Positions 55,398 to 63,408 of a stretch of 64,000 nucleotides of DNA are shown here, in pieces; position 1 is the stretch's first letter, and each line of letters opens with the position of its first letter. This stretch comes from Burkholderiaceae bacterium (lineage in GTDB: Bacteria; Pseudomonadota; Gammaproteobacteria; Burkholderiales; Burkholderiaceae_C). The notes under the pieces were generated by a model. The model searched no databases, was not told the origin of the DNA, and was given only the letters and a program-made list of their open reading frames with translations. The stretch spans positions 161,191 to 225,190 of the forward strand of contig JAIESX010000002.1 of the NCBI GenBank assembly GCA_019745555.1, read 5' to 3'. Made by a program: the position numbers and the translations under genes.

Positions 55398-55876
55398 GCG
55401 TGCCCCTCGGTCTCGAAGCCCACCACCGCCTGCCACAGCGCGATCAGCGCCGTCAGCACCAGCGGCGGCACCATGAAGCAGTAGACGATCCACTCCGGGA
55501 AGCCCAGCATCATCGTGGCCGACTGTGTCTTCCAGGCGCTCAGGCCGCCGAGCACCGTGCGCCAGGCCAGCAGGCCCATGGCGGCCGCCAGCAGCAAGGC
55601 GCCGAGACGGTCGAGCGCAGCGTTGGTGCGCGCGCTCGCGCGGCTGGTGAAGAAGTCCACGATGATGTTGCCGCGGCGGTGCTGGCACCAGGGCAGGAAG
55701 AGGGCGATGGCTGCGCCTGCTGCCACGCCCGTGAGTTCGAAATCACCGACGAGGGTGGTGCCGGTGGTGTTGCGCCCCAGCACGCTGAGGCAGGTCATCA
55801 GGGTGATCCCGGTCAGCAGCACCCCGGCCAGGATGGCGCAGAGCCCGGCCAGCTTTCCCAACAACTTGTGAAACAT
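55394..55876 (-). CDS. TRAP transporter small permease (DctQ family)
   Basis: The 160-residue protein has four membrane helices and the DctQ pattern GRNTTGTTLVGDFELTGVAAGAAIALFLPWCQHRRGNIIVDFFTSR. It partners the large permease. It lies 55 bases behind the fumarylpyruvate hydrolase gene on the same strand, so the transporter is probably transcribed with the gentisate enzymes. Confidence 0.9.
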   Translation of the reverse strand: MFHKLLGKLAGLCAILAGVLLTGITLMTCLSVLGRNTTGTTLVGDFELTGVAAGAAIALFLPWCQHRRGNIIVDFFTSRASARTNAALDRLGALLLAAAMGLLAWRTVLGGLSAWKTQSATMMLGFPEWIVYCFMVPPLVLTALIALWQAVVGFETEGHA

Positions 55877-55930
55877 ATGGGCCGGGATTGTAGGGGTGCG
55901 GCTGCTGGACTTGTCAGATGACTCGCTGGA

Positions 55931-56626
55931 TCAGACCACCTTGAGCTGGATGCTTGTGAGCCCGGCCACACCGCCGTGCATCACATCACCGGGCACCACG
56001 GCCGCCACGCCCTCGGGCGTGCCGGTGTAGATCAGGTCGCCGGGCTTGAGCTCCCAGGCGGTCGTGAGGTGCTCGATGATCTCGCCGATGTTCCAGATCA
56101 GCTTGGAGACATCGCTGCGCTGACGGTCCTGGCCATTGACCTGCAGCCAGATTTCAGCGTTGTCGACGTCGCCAGCCTGGGCCGCGGGCGTGATGGCGCC
56201 GATGGGACAGGCTTCATCGAAGGTCTTGCCGATGCACCAGGGGCGGCCCAGCTTCTTCTGCTCGCCCTGCAGGTCGCGGCGCGTCATGTCCAGGCCCACG
56301 GCATAGCCCCAGATGTGCTTCTTGGCATCCGCCGCCTTGATGTTCCTGCCGCCCTTGCCGATGCAGGCCACGAGCTCGATCTCGTGATGGAAGTCCTTGG
56401 TCAGGCTCGGGTAGTGCAGGGTACCGGTCTGGCCCGGCTCGATCACCAGGCAGTTGTCGGCCGGCTTGATGAAGAAGAAGGGCGGCTCGCGACCGGTGAA
56501 GCCCATCTCCTGGGCGTGCGCCACATAGTTGCGACCCACGCAGTAGATGCGGCCGACGGGGAAACGGTCGGCGCTGCCGACGACGGGCACCGAGACTTGC
56601 GCCGGTGCGGGGATGACGAAATTCAT
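55931..56626 (-). CDS. Fumarylpyruvate hydrolase (fumarylacetoacetate hydrolase family)
   Basis: The 231-residue FAH-family enzyme has [31 protein letters not shown], the metal-binding acidic residues in [16 protein letters not shown], and [10 protein letters not shown], plus a C-terminal [17 protein letters not shown]. In the gentisate route it cleaves fumarylpyruvate to fumarate and pyruvate. The ATG at 56626 overlaps the end of the gentisate dioxygenase gene by four bases, so the two are translationally coupled, which supports this substrate over fumarylacetoacetate. Confidence 0.9.
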   Translation of the reverse strand: MNFVIPAPAQVSVPVVGSADRFPVGRIYCVGRNYVAHAQEMGFTGREPPFFFIKPADNCLVIEPGQTGTLHYPSLTKDFHHEIELVACIGKGGRNIKAADAKKHIWGYAVGLDMTRRDLQGEQKKLGRPWCIGKTFDEACPIGAITPAAQAGDVDNAEIWLQVNGQDRQRSDVSKLIWNIGEIIEHLTTAWELKPGDLIYTGTPEGVAAVVPGDVMHGGVAGLTSIQLKVV

Positions 56627-57678
56627 GCGAGCCTTTCTTCGCGGTGGATGCCCAGGGCCTGCTGCACCGGGCGGTCGGTAAAACTGAAGAGCACACAACC
56701 GCTGGTCGACTGCAGGCGCAGCGTTTGCCACGAGGGCACGACGAAATGGTCACGGGCTTCAAAGTCGTATCGTAGCGAGCCGCCGGGGCCCTCGATGTAC
56801 GCAGTCCCCGCACCTTCGACCACGCTGTAGACCGCGCCGTCGGTCTGGCGCCAGGCCTGGCCGTCGAAGCCTGCCGGCAGGCGCTGCAGAAAGGGCTGCA
56901 TCGTGGGCATGGGTGCGCCGCCCGTGATCGGGTTCACGTAGCGCAGCTTCCAGCCGTCCCAGGCGTCCAGGGGCGTGGTGCGCTCGAGCTGGTGCAGGGC
57001 TTCGCGGCTGCGTGCATAGGGATAGCTGAAGATCGGCGAGGTGGCGCCATAGGGCGCGTCGCCGCGCACCGGCGCCATGGTGTGGCCGTAACGGGCCTGG
57101 CTGCTGCCTTCGGGGCGTGTGACGCGCTGCGACTTCTCGGGGCTGTTCTCGGCAAAACCGGCGTCGAAGAAGCGCAGCATGGGGATGTCCAGGCCGTCGA
57201 GCCAGACCACCGCTTCGTCCACTTCGTTGCCATGGTCGTGCCAGGTCCAGCTCGGCGTGATGATGAAGTCCCCCGGGTGCATGGTGGTGCGCTCGCCGTC
57301 CACGGCGGTGTAGGCGCCGGTGCCTTCGACGATGAATCGCAGCGCGCTTTGCGTATGACGGTGCGCCGGCGCCACTTCGCCCGGCAGGATGAGCTGCAGC
57401 CCGGCATAGAGTGACTGCGTGATGGCCGACTGGCCGCGCAGCGCCGGGTTCTCCAGGATCAGCACGCGCCGTACCGCCTCCTCGGCCGTGATCAGTTCGC
57501 CGGCGCGCATCAGGAAGGGGCGCACGTCCTTGTATTTCCACAGCGCCGGCACGCAGGGTGAGGCCGGTTGCGGTGGCACCAGCGCGTGCAGGACCTCCCA
57601 CAGCGGGGTGAGGTGGAGCGGCGACATCTCGCTGTACAGCGTCTGGCGCGCGGCCGGGGCGGGGTGGGGGGCGTTCAT
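56623..57678 (-). CDS. gtdA: Gentisate 1,2-dioxygenase
   Basis: The 351-residue bicupin has the first cupin motif [16 protein letters not shown] with TWHDHGNE (His ligands for Fe2+), and a second cupin near [15 protein letters not shown] and [25 protein letters not shown] and [34 protein letters not shown] are typical of gentisate dioxygenases. It opens the ring of gentisate to maleylpyruvate. It is the first gene of the reverse-strand operon and is divergent from a marR gene. Confidence 0.93.
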   Translation of the reverse strand: MNAPHPAPAARQTLYSEMSPLHLTPLWEVLHALVPPQPASPCVPALWKYKDVRPFLMRAGELITAEEAVRRVLILENPALRGQSAITQSLYAGLQLILPGEVAPAHRHTQSALRFIVEGTGAYTAVDGERTTMHPGDFIITPSWTWHDHGNEVDEAVVWLDGLDIPMLRFFDAGFAENSPEKSQRVTRPEGSSQARYGHTMAPVRGDAPYGATSPIFSYPYARSREALHQLERTTPLDAWDGWKLRYVNPITGGAPMPTMQPFLQRLPAGFDGQAWRQTDGAVYSVVEGAGTAYIEGPGGSLRYDFEARDHFVVPSWQTLRLQSTSGCVLFSFTDRPVQQALGIHREERLA

Positions 57679-57711
57679 GGGACTTTCGAGGGATCGGGCC
57701 GGGGCCGGGGC

Positions 57712-57752
57712 TTGTCTCGCAGCGTGGATCGCGATTTAATAAGTGTGCATAC
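57712..57752 (+). promoter_or_regulatory. Candidate marR promoter and operator in the gentisate divergent region
   Basis: TTGTCT (57712-57717) and TTTAAT (57735-57740) are separated by exactly 17 bases, pointing toward marR. GTGTGCATAC at 57743-57752 is a near-perfect 10-bp palindrome at the expected start of transcription. On the reverse strand a TATTAA box lies at 57741-57736 but without a good -35. This fits control of both directions by the MarR protein; the assignment is inferred. Confidence 0.45.
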
Positions 57753-57825
57753 CGATGGCGGGACTGACTCTCCGGGTTTACCCCAAGGGAGATGCCACTA
57801 GACTCCGGTGCCACACCCTGACGCC

Positions 57826-58266
57826 ATGAGCAAGAGCTTTCACTTCCAGGCCGCGCCCGGTCACCTGATCCGGCGGGCCCACCAATTCTCCGTTGCCGCC
57901 TTCATGGAGGAGACGGCCGATTTCGACATGACGCCGGTGCAGTTTTCCATCCTGCACGCGCTGATGGATGCACCGGGGATGGACCAGGTCACCCTGGCTG
58001 CACGCGTGGCCTTCGATCCGGCCACCTCGGGCTCGGTCATCGGCCGGCTCGAAGCCAAAGGCTGGGTGCGGCGCGAATCCGATCCGGACGATCGCCGCCG
58101 CAAGCTGCTCTGGGTCACGCCCGAGGGGGCCGAGACCTCGCTGAGCATGAAGCGCGCCGTGGCCAAGGTGCAGACCCGCATCCTCGAGCCGCTCAACACC
58201 ACCGAGCGCGAGCAGTTCGTGCGCCTGCTCGGCAAGCTCGTGGCCGGCCACGAGGCGAAGGACTGA
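57826..58266 (+). CDS. MarR family transcription regulator
   Basis: The 146-residue regulator has the MarR winged helix: MTPVQFSILHALMDAPGMDQVTLAARVAFDPATSGSVIGRLEAKGWVRRE and wing SDPDDRRRKLLWVTPEG. It is divergent from the gentisate dioxygenase operon and so probably controls it, with an aromatic acid as inducer. The ATG at 57826 gives a normal N-terminus; a GTG six codons earlier is in frame. Confidence 0.88.
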   Translation: MSKSFHFQAAPGHLIRRAHQFSVAAFMEETADFDMTPVQFSILHALMDAPGMDQVTLAARVAFDPATSGSVIGRLEAKGWVRRESDPDDRRRKLLWVTPEGAETSLSMKRAVAKVQTRILEPLNTTEREQFVRLLGKLVAGHEAKD

Positions 58267-58269
58267 GTC

Positions 58270-58572
58270 TCAGCCCGACTTCGCCAGCAGCGTGAAGTGC
58301 TCCACCTGGGGCGGGCTGGCAAAGAAGGGCCCGACGATGGCGCGCCACTCGGCGAAGGCCGGCGACTGGCGGAAGTGCACCGTGTGGTCTTCCAGGGTCT
58401 CCCAGAAGATCATCAGCACGTAGCGGTCCGGGTGCTCCACGCCCTTGTTGACCTTGAAGCCGCGGTAGCCGCGGGCCTTGCTGATGACCTTGTCCAGGCC
58501 GCGCTGGATGGCTTCGTCGAAGGCGGTCTGCTGGTCGGCGTGGATGCGGATGTCGGCGATTTCCAGAATCAT
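58270..58572 (-). CDS. Antibiotic biosynthesis monooxygenase (ABM) domain protein
   Basis: The 100-residue protein has the dimeric alpha/beta-barrel ABM pattern: MILEIADIRIHADQQTAFDEAI, ARGYRGFKVNKGVEHPDRYVLMIFWETLEDHTVHFRQSPAFAEWRAIVG. Members act as small monooxygenases or have unknown roles. It is convergent with marR (three bases between stop codons) and divergent from the isomerase gene at 58642, with 69 bases between starts. A link to aromatic catabolism is possible from position only. Confidence 0.8.
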   Translation of the reverse strand: MILEIADIRIHADQQTAFDEAIQRGLDKVISKARGYRGFKVNKGVEHPDRYVLMIFWETLEDHTVHFRQSPAFAEWRAIVGPFFASPPQVEHFTLLAKSG

Positions 58573-58641
58573 GGGGGCTCCTCTTGTTGGAATGCTGCCC
58601 GCATTCTCTCCCAGGCCGTGGCGTCGGGGTATCCTCACGGC

Positions 58642-59310
58642 ATGAAGCTCTACAACTACTTCCGCTCCTCTGCCTCCTTCCGCGTGCGCATCGCGCTGGC
58701 ACTGAAGGGCCTGGACTACGAGTACCTGTCCGTGCACCTGGCGCGTGGCGACCAGAAGCAGCCGGCCTATGCCGACATCTCGCCCGACCGCCTCGTGCCC
58801 CTGCTCGAAGAAGACGACGGCACGCGCCTCACGCAGTCCATGGCCATCATCGAGTACCTGGACGAGACCCATCCCGCGCCGCCCCTGCTGCCCGCCGATG
58901 CCCTGGGCCGCGCCCGCGTGCGTGCGCTGGCGCAGTCCATCGCCTGCGAGATCCATCCGCTCAACAACCTGCGTGTGCTCAAGTACCTGGTGCGCGAGAT
59001 GAAGGTCAGCGAGGATGCCAAGAACAGCTGGTACCGCCACTGGGTGCGCGAGGGCCTGGAGGGCTTCGAGCGCCAGCTGGTCCAGCTGGCCGCACAGCGC
59101 CAGGCCGCGGGCCTGCCGCCGTCGCTCTACTGCTGGGGGGACACACCCACGCTGGCCGACTGCTGCCTCGTGCCCCAGATCTTCAACGCCCGGCGCTTCG
59201 AGACCAACCTCGAGGGCCTGCCGCTGACCCTGGCCGCCTTCGACGCCTGCATGCGCCACCCGGCCTTCCAGCAGGCCCAGCCTTCGAACTGCCCCGACAA
59301 CGAGCCCTGA
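58642..59310 (+). CDS. maiA: Zeta-class GST, maleylpyruvate/maleylacetoacetate isomerase
   Basis: The 222-residue protein has the zeta-class signature SSASFRVRIALALKG, in which the serine-rich motif binds glutathione. LTQSMAIIEYLDE and a helical C-domain with CEIHPLNNLRVLKYL and GDTPTLADCCLVPQIFNARRF follow. It isomerises maleylpyruvate to fumarylpyruvate with glutathione. Beside the gentisate dioxygenase and hydrolase, maleylpyruvate is the more likely substrate, although the gene has its own promoter region and is not in the same operon. Confidence 0.88.
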   Translation: MKLYNYFRSSASFRVRIALALKGLDYEYLSVHLARGDQKQPAYADISPDRLVPLLEEDDGTRLTQSMAIIEYLDETHPAPPLLPADALGRARVRALAQSIACEIHPLNNLRVLKYLVREMKVSEDAKNSWYRHWVREGLEGFERQLVQLAAQRQAAGLPPSLYCWGDTPTLADCCLVPQIFNARRFETNLEGLPLTLAAFDACMRHPAFQQAQPSNCPDNEP

Positions 59311-59317
59311 ACCTCCC

Positions 59318-60076
59318 GTGCACCCCGACTGGATCACCCCGCAATGGCCCGCACCCGCCACGGTGCACGCGGTCTGCACCACGCGCGCGGGTGGCCGCTC
59401 GGCCGCACCCTATGACAGCCTCAACCTCGGCGACCATGTGGGCGACGATGCACTGGCCGTCGGTGCCAACCGTGCCGTGCTGGCCCAGGCGCTGGGCGCC
59501 CATCCGGTCTTTCTCAAGCAGGTTCACGGCCACGGCGTCGTCACGCTGGACGCGCACACGCTGCACGGCACCGAGGCCGACGCCTGCCTCACGCGCGAGC
59601 GCGGCCTGGCCTGCACCATCATGGTGGCCGACTGCCTGCCGCTTCTGTTCACAGATGCGCAGGGCGGTGTCGTGGCCGCTGCACATGCGGGCTGGCGCGG
59701 CCTGGCCGGGCAGGGTGGGGTGGGCGTGATCGAGAGCCTGCACGTAGCGCTGGGCCGGCCGGCACGCGAGCTCATGGTCTGGCTCGGTCCCTGCATCGGC
59801 CCGCAGGCCTTCGAGGTGGGAGACGAGGTCAAGGCGGCCTTCGAGGCGCAGGACGCGCGGGCCGCGCTCTGCTTCACCGCCCTGGCGACACCGGGCAAGT
59901 GGCTGGCCGATCTGCAGGCCCTGGCACGCCAGCGCCTCACTCGCCTGGGCATCCACCAGATCTACGGCAACGACGGCACACCATCCTGGTGCACCGTCAC
60001 ACAAACGTCACGGTTCTTTTCGCACCGGCGCGACCGCGTTAGCGGCCGCCTGGCCGCCTGCATCTGGCGCGTCTGA
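59318..60076 (+). CDS. pgeF: Polyphenol oxidase / peptidoglycan editing factor PgeF (YfiH, laccase-domain)
   Basis: The 252-residue protein matches the YfiH/PgeF family with TTRAGGRSAAPYDSLNLGDHVGDD, FLKQVHGHGVV, MVADCLPLLFTD, AAHAGWRGLAGQGG, GPCIGPQAFEVGDEV and the C-terminal FFSHRRDRVSGRLAACIW. The His and Cys residues in these form the metal site. PgeF proteins remove wrongly incorporated residues from peptidoglycan precursors, and older names call them laccases. The start is a GTG seven bases behind the isomerase gene. Its 3' end overlaps the convergent small membrane protein by 69 bases. Confidence 0.88.
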   Translation: MHPDWITPQWPAPATVHAVCTTRAGGRSAAPYDSLNLGDHVGDDALAVGANRAVLAQALGAHPVFLKQVHGHGVVTLDAHTLHGTEADACLTRERGLACTIMVADCLPLLFTDAQGGVVAAAHAGWRGLAGQGGVGVIESLHVALGRPARELMVWLGPCIGPQAFEVGDEVKAAFEAQDARAALCFTALATPGKWLADLQALARQRLTRLGIHQIYGNDGTPSWCTVTQTSRFFSHRRDRVSGRLAACIWRV

Positions 60077-60328
60077 AGCGGGCGCCGCACTGGGCTGAGC
60101 CTGTTGTGCCGCCTGCCAGGCGGCCAGCTCCTCGGCCTCGCGCTGCTTGCGCAGCTTTTTGCGCATGGGCGTGCCCAGGATGTAGAGCAGCAGGGCCACG
60201 GGCCCCACGCCGTAGAACACAAAAGTGATGACGGCGCCCAGCACGCTGCCCACGGGGCTCGCGGCCTCGGCCACCGCCATCATGAGTGCGACGTAGATCC
60301 AGCCGATGGCTATCAGTATCAGGAACAT
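60008..60328 (-). CDS. Small two-helix inner-membrane protein of unknown function
   Basis: The 106-residue protein has two hydrophobic helices (FLILIAIGWIYVALMMAVAEA and VLGAVITFVFYGVGPVALLLYIL), then a charged segment (MRKKLRKQREAEELAAWQ) and an Ala/Pro-rich tail. Its last 22 codons overlap the end of pgeF on the other strand. I do not recognise a named family. It is divergent from phaC, with 78 bases between starts. Confidence 0.65.
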   Translation of the reverse strand: MFLILIAIGWIYVALMMAVAEAASPVGSVLGAVITFVFYGVGPVALLLYILGTPMRKKLRKQREAEELAAWQAAQQAQPSAAPASDAPDAGGQAAANAVAPVRKEP

Positions 60329-60375
60329 GGGTTATTTGACGAATGTCAGCCTGGCGCAGGGTCAGGCCTGAGATA

Positions 60376-60392
60376 CTGGAGACCAACTCCAG
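60376..60392 (+). promoter_or_regulatory. Perfect inverted repeat before the phaC start
   Basis: CTGGAG (60376-60381) pairs exactly with CTCCAG (60387-60392) around ACCAA. It lies 14 bases before the phaC GTG and three bases before its GAGG ribosome site. It could be an operator or an RNA hairpin near the ribosome site. Confidence 0.4.
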
Positions 60393-60406
60393 CACGAGGT
60401 TCCGGT

Positions 60407-62110
60407 GTGACACAGCATACCCCCGAATTTTGGGCCCAGGCGGCGCAGCAGTTCCAGCAGGCCTGGACGCAGGCTTGGCAGACGTATCAGACCCCGCCCG
60501 CCGCGGCCATGAGCGGCCTGCCGGCCTTGCCCGAGCTCATGGTCTCGGTCCCGCCCGACAAGTTGCAGGCCCTGCAGCAGCAGTACCTGCAGGACATGAC
60601 GGCCCTCATGCAAGGCGCCGGCCCCACGGCCAGCAGCGACCGCCGCTTCGCCGCCCCGGCCTGGGCCGAGAACCCCTACGCCTCGCTCGCGGCTTCGACC
60701 TACCTGCTCAACGCGCGCTTCCTCATGCAGCTGGCCGAGGCCGTGCAGGCCGATGAGAAGACCCGCGCGCGCATCCGCTTCGCCGTGGAGCAGTGGGTGG
60801 CGGCCAGTGCCCCCAGCAACTACCTGGCCTTCAACGCCGAGGCGCAGCAGAAAGCCATCGAGACCAAGGGTGAGAGCATCGCCAAGGGCCTGCAGAACCT
60901 GCTGCACGACCTGGGCCAGGGCCATGTGAGCATGACGGACGAGAGCCGCTTCGAAGTCGGCCAGAACGTGGCCACGAGCGAGGGCGCCGTGGTCTACGAG
61001 AACGAGCTCTTCCAGCTCATCGAGTACAAGCCGCTGACCGAGCAGGTCTACGAGCGCCCCCTGCTGCTGGTGCCGCCCTGCATCAACAAGTACTACATCC
61101 TGGACCTGCAGCCCGACAACTCGCTGATCCGCTACGCCGTGGCCCAGGGCCACCGCACTTTTGTCGTGAGCTGGCGCAACCCCGACGAGAGCCTGGGCCA
61201 CAAGACCTGGGACGACTACATCGAGGATGCGGCCATCCGCGCCATCGCCGTCACGCGCGAGATCAGCGGGGCCGAGCAGATCAACGCCCTGGGCTTCTGC
61301 GTCGGCGGCACCATCCTGGGCACCGCGCTGGCCGTGCTGGCCGCACGCGGTGAGAAGCCGGTGCACAGCCTCACGCTGCTGACTACCTTCCTCGACTTTT
61401 CCGACACCGGCATCCTCGACGTCTTCATCGACGAAGCCATGGTCAAGCTGCGTGAGCGGCAGATGGGGCAGGGCGGCCTCATGGCCGGGCGCGACCTGGC
61501 CTCCACCTTCAGCTTCCTGCGGCCCAACGACCTGGTCTGGAACTACGTCGTCGGCAACTATCTCAAGGGCGAGACGCCGCCGCCTTTCGACCTGCTCTAC
61601 TGGAACAGCGACAGCACCAATCTGCCCGGGCCGTTCTATGCCTGGTACCTGCGCAACACCTACCTGGAAAACAACCTCGCCAAGCCCGGCAAGCTCACGG
61701 TCTGCGGCCAGAAAGTGGACCTGCGCAAAGTGGATGTGCCCGTCTACATCTACGGCTCGCGCGAAGACCACATCGTGCCCATCGGCGGCGCCTACGCCAG
61801 CACCCAGCTACTGCCAGGCAAGAAGCGTTTTGTCATGGGCGCCTCGGGCCACATCGCGGGGGTGATCAATCCTCCCGAGAAGAAAAAACGCAGCCACTGG
61901 ATCCGCAAGGACGGCAAGTTGCCCAAGACGCTCGATGCCTGGCTAGCAGGCGCCGAAGAACACGCCGGCAGCTGGTGGCCCGACTGGGCGGCCTGGCTCA
62001 AGGCCCAGGCTGGCCAGCAGATCGCCGCCCCCAAGAAGTACGGCAAGGGCAGCAAGTACAAGGTCATCGAGGCCGCCCCCGGCCGTTACGTCAAGCAGAA
62101 AGCCCAGTAA
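60407..62110 (+). CDS. phaC: Class I polyhydroxyalkanoate synthase PhaC
   Basis: The 567-residue enzyme polymerises 3-hydroxyacyl-CoA on granule surfaces. The lipase-like box GFCVGG holds the catalytic Cys298; Asp454 (GSREDHIVP) and His482 (GASGHIAGV) complete the triad. RPLLLVPPCINKYYILDLQPDNSL, SWRNPDESLGHKTWDDYIED and the C-terminal YVKQKAQ are class I features. The start is a GTG at 60407 with GAGG eight bases upstream, which gives the usual N-terminus (TPEFWAQAAQQFQQAW). The thiolase gene follows after 19 bases. Confidence 0.95.
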   Translation: MTQHTPEFWAQAAQQFQQAWTQAWQTYQTPPAAAMSGLPALPELMVSVPPDKLQALQQQYLQDMTALMQGAGPTASSDRRFAAPAWAENPYASLAASTYLLNARFLMQLAEAVQADEKTRARIRFAVEQWVAASAPSNYLAFNAEAQQKAIETKGESIAKGLQNLLHDLGQGHVSMTDESRFEVGQNVATSEGAVVYENELFQLIEYKPLTEQVYERPLLLVPPCINKYYILDLQPDNSLIRYAVAQGHRTFVVSWRNPDESLGHKTWDDYIEDAAIRAIAVTREISGAEQINALGFCVGGTILGTALAVLAARGEKPVHSLTLLTTFLDFSDTGILDVFIDEAMVKLRERQMGQGGLMAGRDLASTFSFLRPNDLVWNYVVGNYLKGETPPPFDLLYWNSDSTNLPGPFYAWYLRNTYLENNLAKPGKLTVCGQKVDLRKVDVPVYIYGSREDHIVPIGGAYASTQLLPGKKRFVMGASGHIAGVINPPEKKKRSHWIRKDGKLPKTLDAWLAGAEEHAGSWWPDWAAWLKAQAGQQIAAPKKYGKGSKYKVIEAAPGRYVKQKAQ

Positions 62111-62129
62111 ACAGGATCAGGAGTAAGCC

Positions 62130-63308
62130 ATGGAAGATATCGTCATCGTCGCCGCCGCCCGCACCGCCGTGGGCAAGTTCGGGGGGGCTCTCGCCAAGAC
62201 CCCGGCCACCGAACTCGGGTCTATCGTCATCAAGGAGCTGCTGGCCCGCAGCAAGATCGCTCCTGATCTGGTGGGTGAAGTCATCCTGGGCCAGGTGCTG
62301 GCGGCCGGTGCGGGCCAGAACCCCGCACGCCAGGCGCTGATCAAAAGCGGCTTGCCCAAGGAAACCCCGGCGCTGACCATCAACGCCGTCTGCGGCTCCG
62401 GCCTGAAGGCCGTGATGCTGGCCGCCCAGGCTGTGGCCACGGGCGACAGCGAGATCGTCATCGCCGGCGGGCAGGAGAACATGAGCGCCGCGCCCCACGT
62501 TTTGCCCAATTCGCGCGACGGCCAGCGCATGGGCGACTGGAAGATGGTGGACACCATGATCGTCGACGGCCTTTGGGACGTCTACAACCAGTACCACATG
62601 GGTATCACCGCCGAGAACGTCGCCAAGCAGTACGGCATCACCCGCGAGATGCAGGACGCGCTGGCCCTGGCCAGCCAGCAGAAGGCCGCCGCCGCGCAGG
62701 ACGCGGGCAAGTTCAAGGCCGAGATCGTGCCCGTGTTGCTGCCGCAGAAAAAGGGCGACCCGATTGCTTTTGACGCCGACGAGTTCATCAACCGCAAGAC
62801 CAATGCCGAAGCCCTGGCCGGCCTGCGCCCCGCCTTCGACAAGGCCGGCGGCGTGACCGCGGGCAATGCCTCGGGCATCAACGACGGCGCCGCCGCCGTG
62901 ATGGTGATGACGGCGAAGAAGGCCGCCGCGCTGGGCCTCAAACCCCTGGGCCGCATCGCCAGCTACGCCACCAGCGGCCTGGACCCGGCCACCATGGGCA
63001 TGGGCCCGGTACCGGCCTCGAAGAAGGCCCTGGCGCGTGCCGGCTGGAAGGCCGCGGACCTGGACCTGCTGGAGATCAACGAAGCCTTTGCCGCCCAGGC
63101 TTGCGCCGTCAACCAGGAGATGGGCTGGGACACCAGCAAGGTCAACGTCAACGGCGGGGCGATTGCCATCGGGCACCCGATTGGTGCCTCGGGCTGCCGC
63201 ATCCTGGTCACCCTGCTGCACGAAATGCAGCGCCGTGATGCGAAGAAGGGCATTGCCAGCCTGTGCATCGGCGGTGGCATGGGAGTTGCACTGACCATCG
63301 AACGATAA
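62130..63308 (+). CDS. phaA: Acetyl-CoA acetyltransferase (beta-ketothiolase)
   Basis: The 392-residue thiolase condenses two acetyl-CoA to acetoacetyl-CoA. The acyl-enzyme cysteine lies in INAVCGSGLKAVMLAAQ near residue 89, the second active-site segment is NVNGGAIAIGHPIGASG, and the C-terminal Cys is in SLCIGGGMGVAL. AGGQENMS and NEAFAAQ are also present. An AGGAG ribosome site precedes the ATG. It stands between phaC and phaB, so its role in polyhydroxybutyrate synthesis is clear. Confidence 0.96.
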   Translation: MEDIVIVAAARTAVGKFGGALAKTPATELGSIVIKELLARSKIAPDLVGEVILGQVLAAGAGQNPARQALIKSGLPKETPALTINAVCGSGLKAVMLAAQAVATGDSEIVIAGGQENMSAAPHVLPNSRDGQRMGDWKMVDTMIVDGLWDVYNQYHMGITAENVAKQYGITREMQDALALASQQKAAAAQDAGKFKAEIVPVLLPQKKGDPIAFDADEFINRKTNAEALAGLRPAFDKAGGVTAGNASGINDGAAAVMVMTAKKAAALGLKPLGRIASYATSGLDPATMGMGPVPASKKALARAGWKAADLDLLEINEAFAAQACAVNQEMGWDTSKVNVNGGAIAIGHPIGASGCRILVTLLHEMQRRDAKKGIASLCIGGGMGVALTIER

Positions 63309-63408
63309 GTCGATGGCGTGGGTGTCAACGCCACACACGGGTTTTGCCTAGGTGGCCGCTGGCGGCGCCGGGCGTAGATTGGAATCGGGTTTTAACGAGG
63401 AGCACATC

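Noticed and set aside
63314..63333. Possible terminator between phaA and phaB
   Set aside because: The stem is only six base pairs with an eight-base loop and is not followed directly by a T-run.
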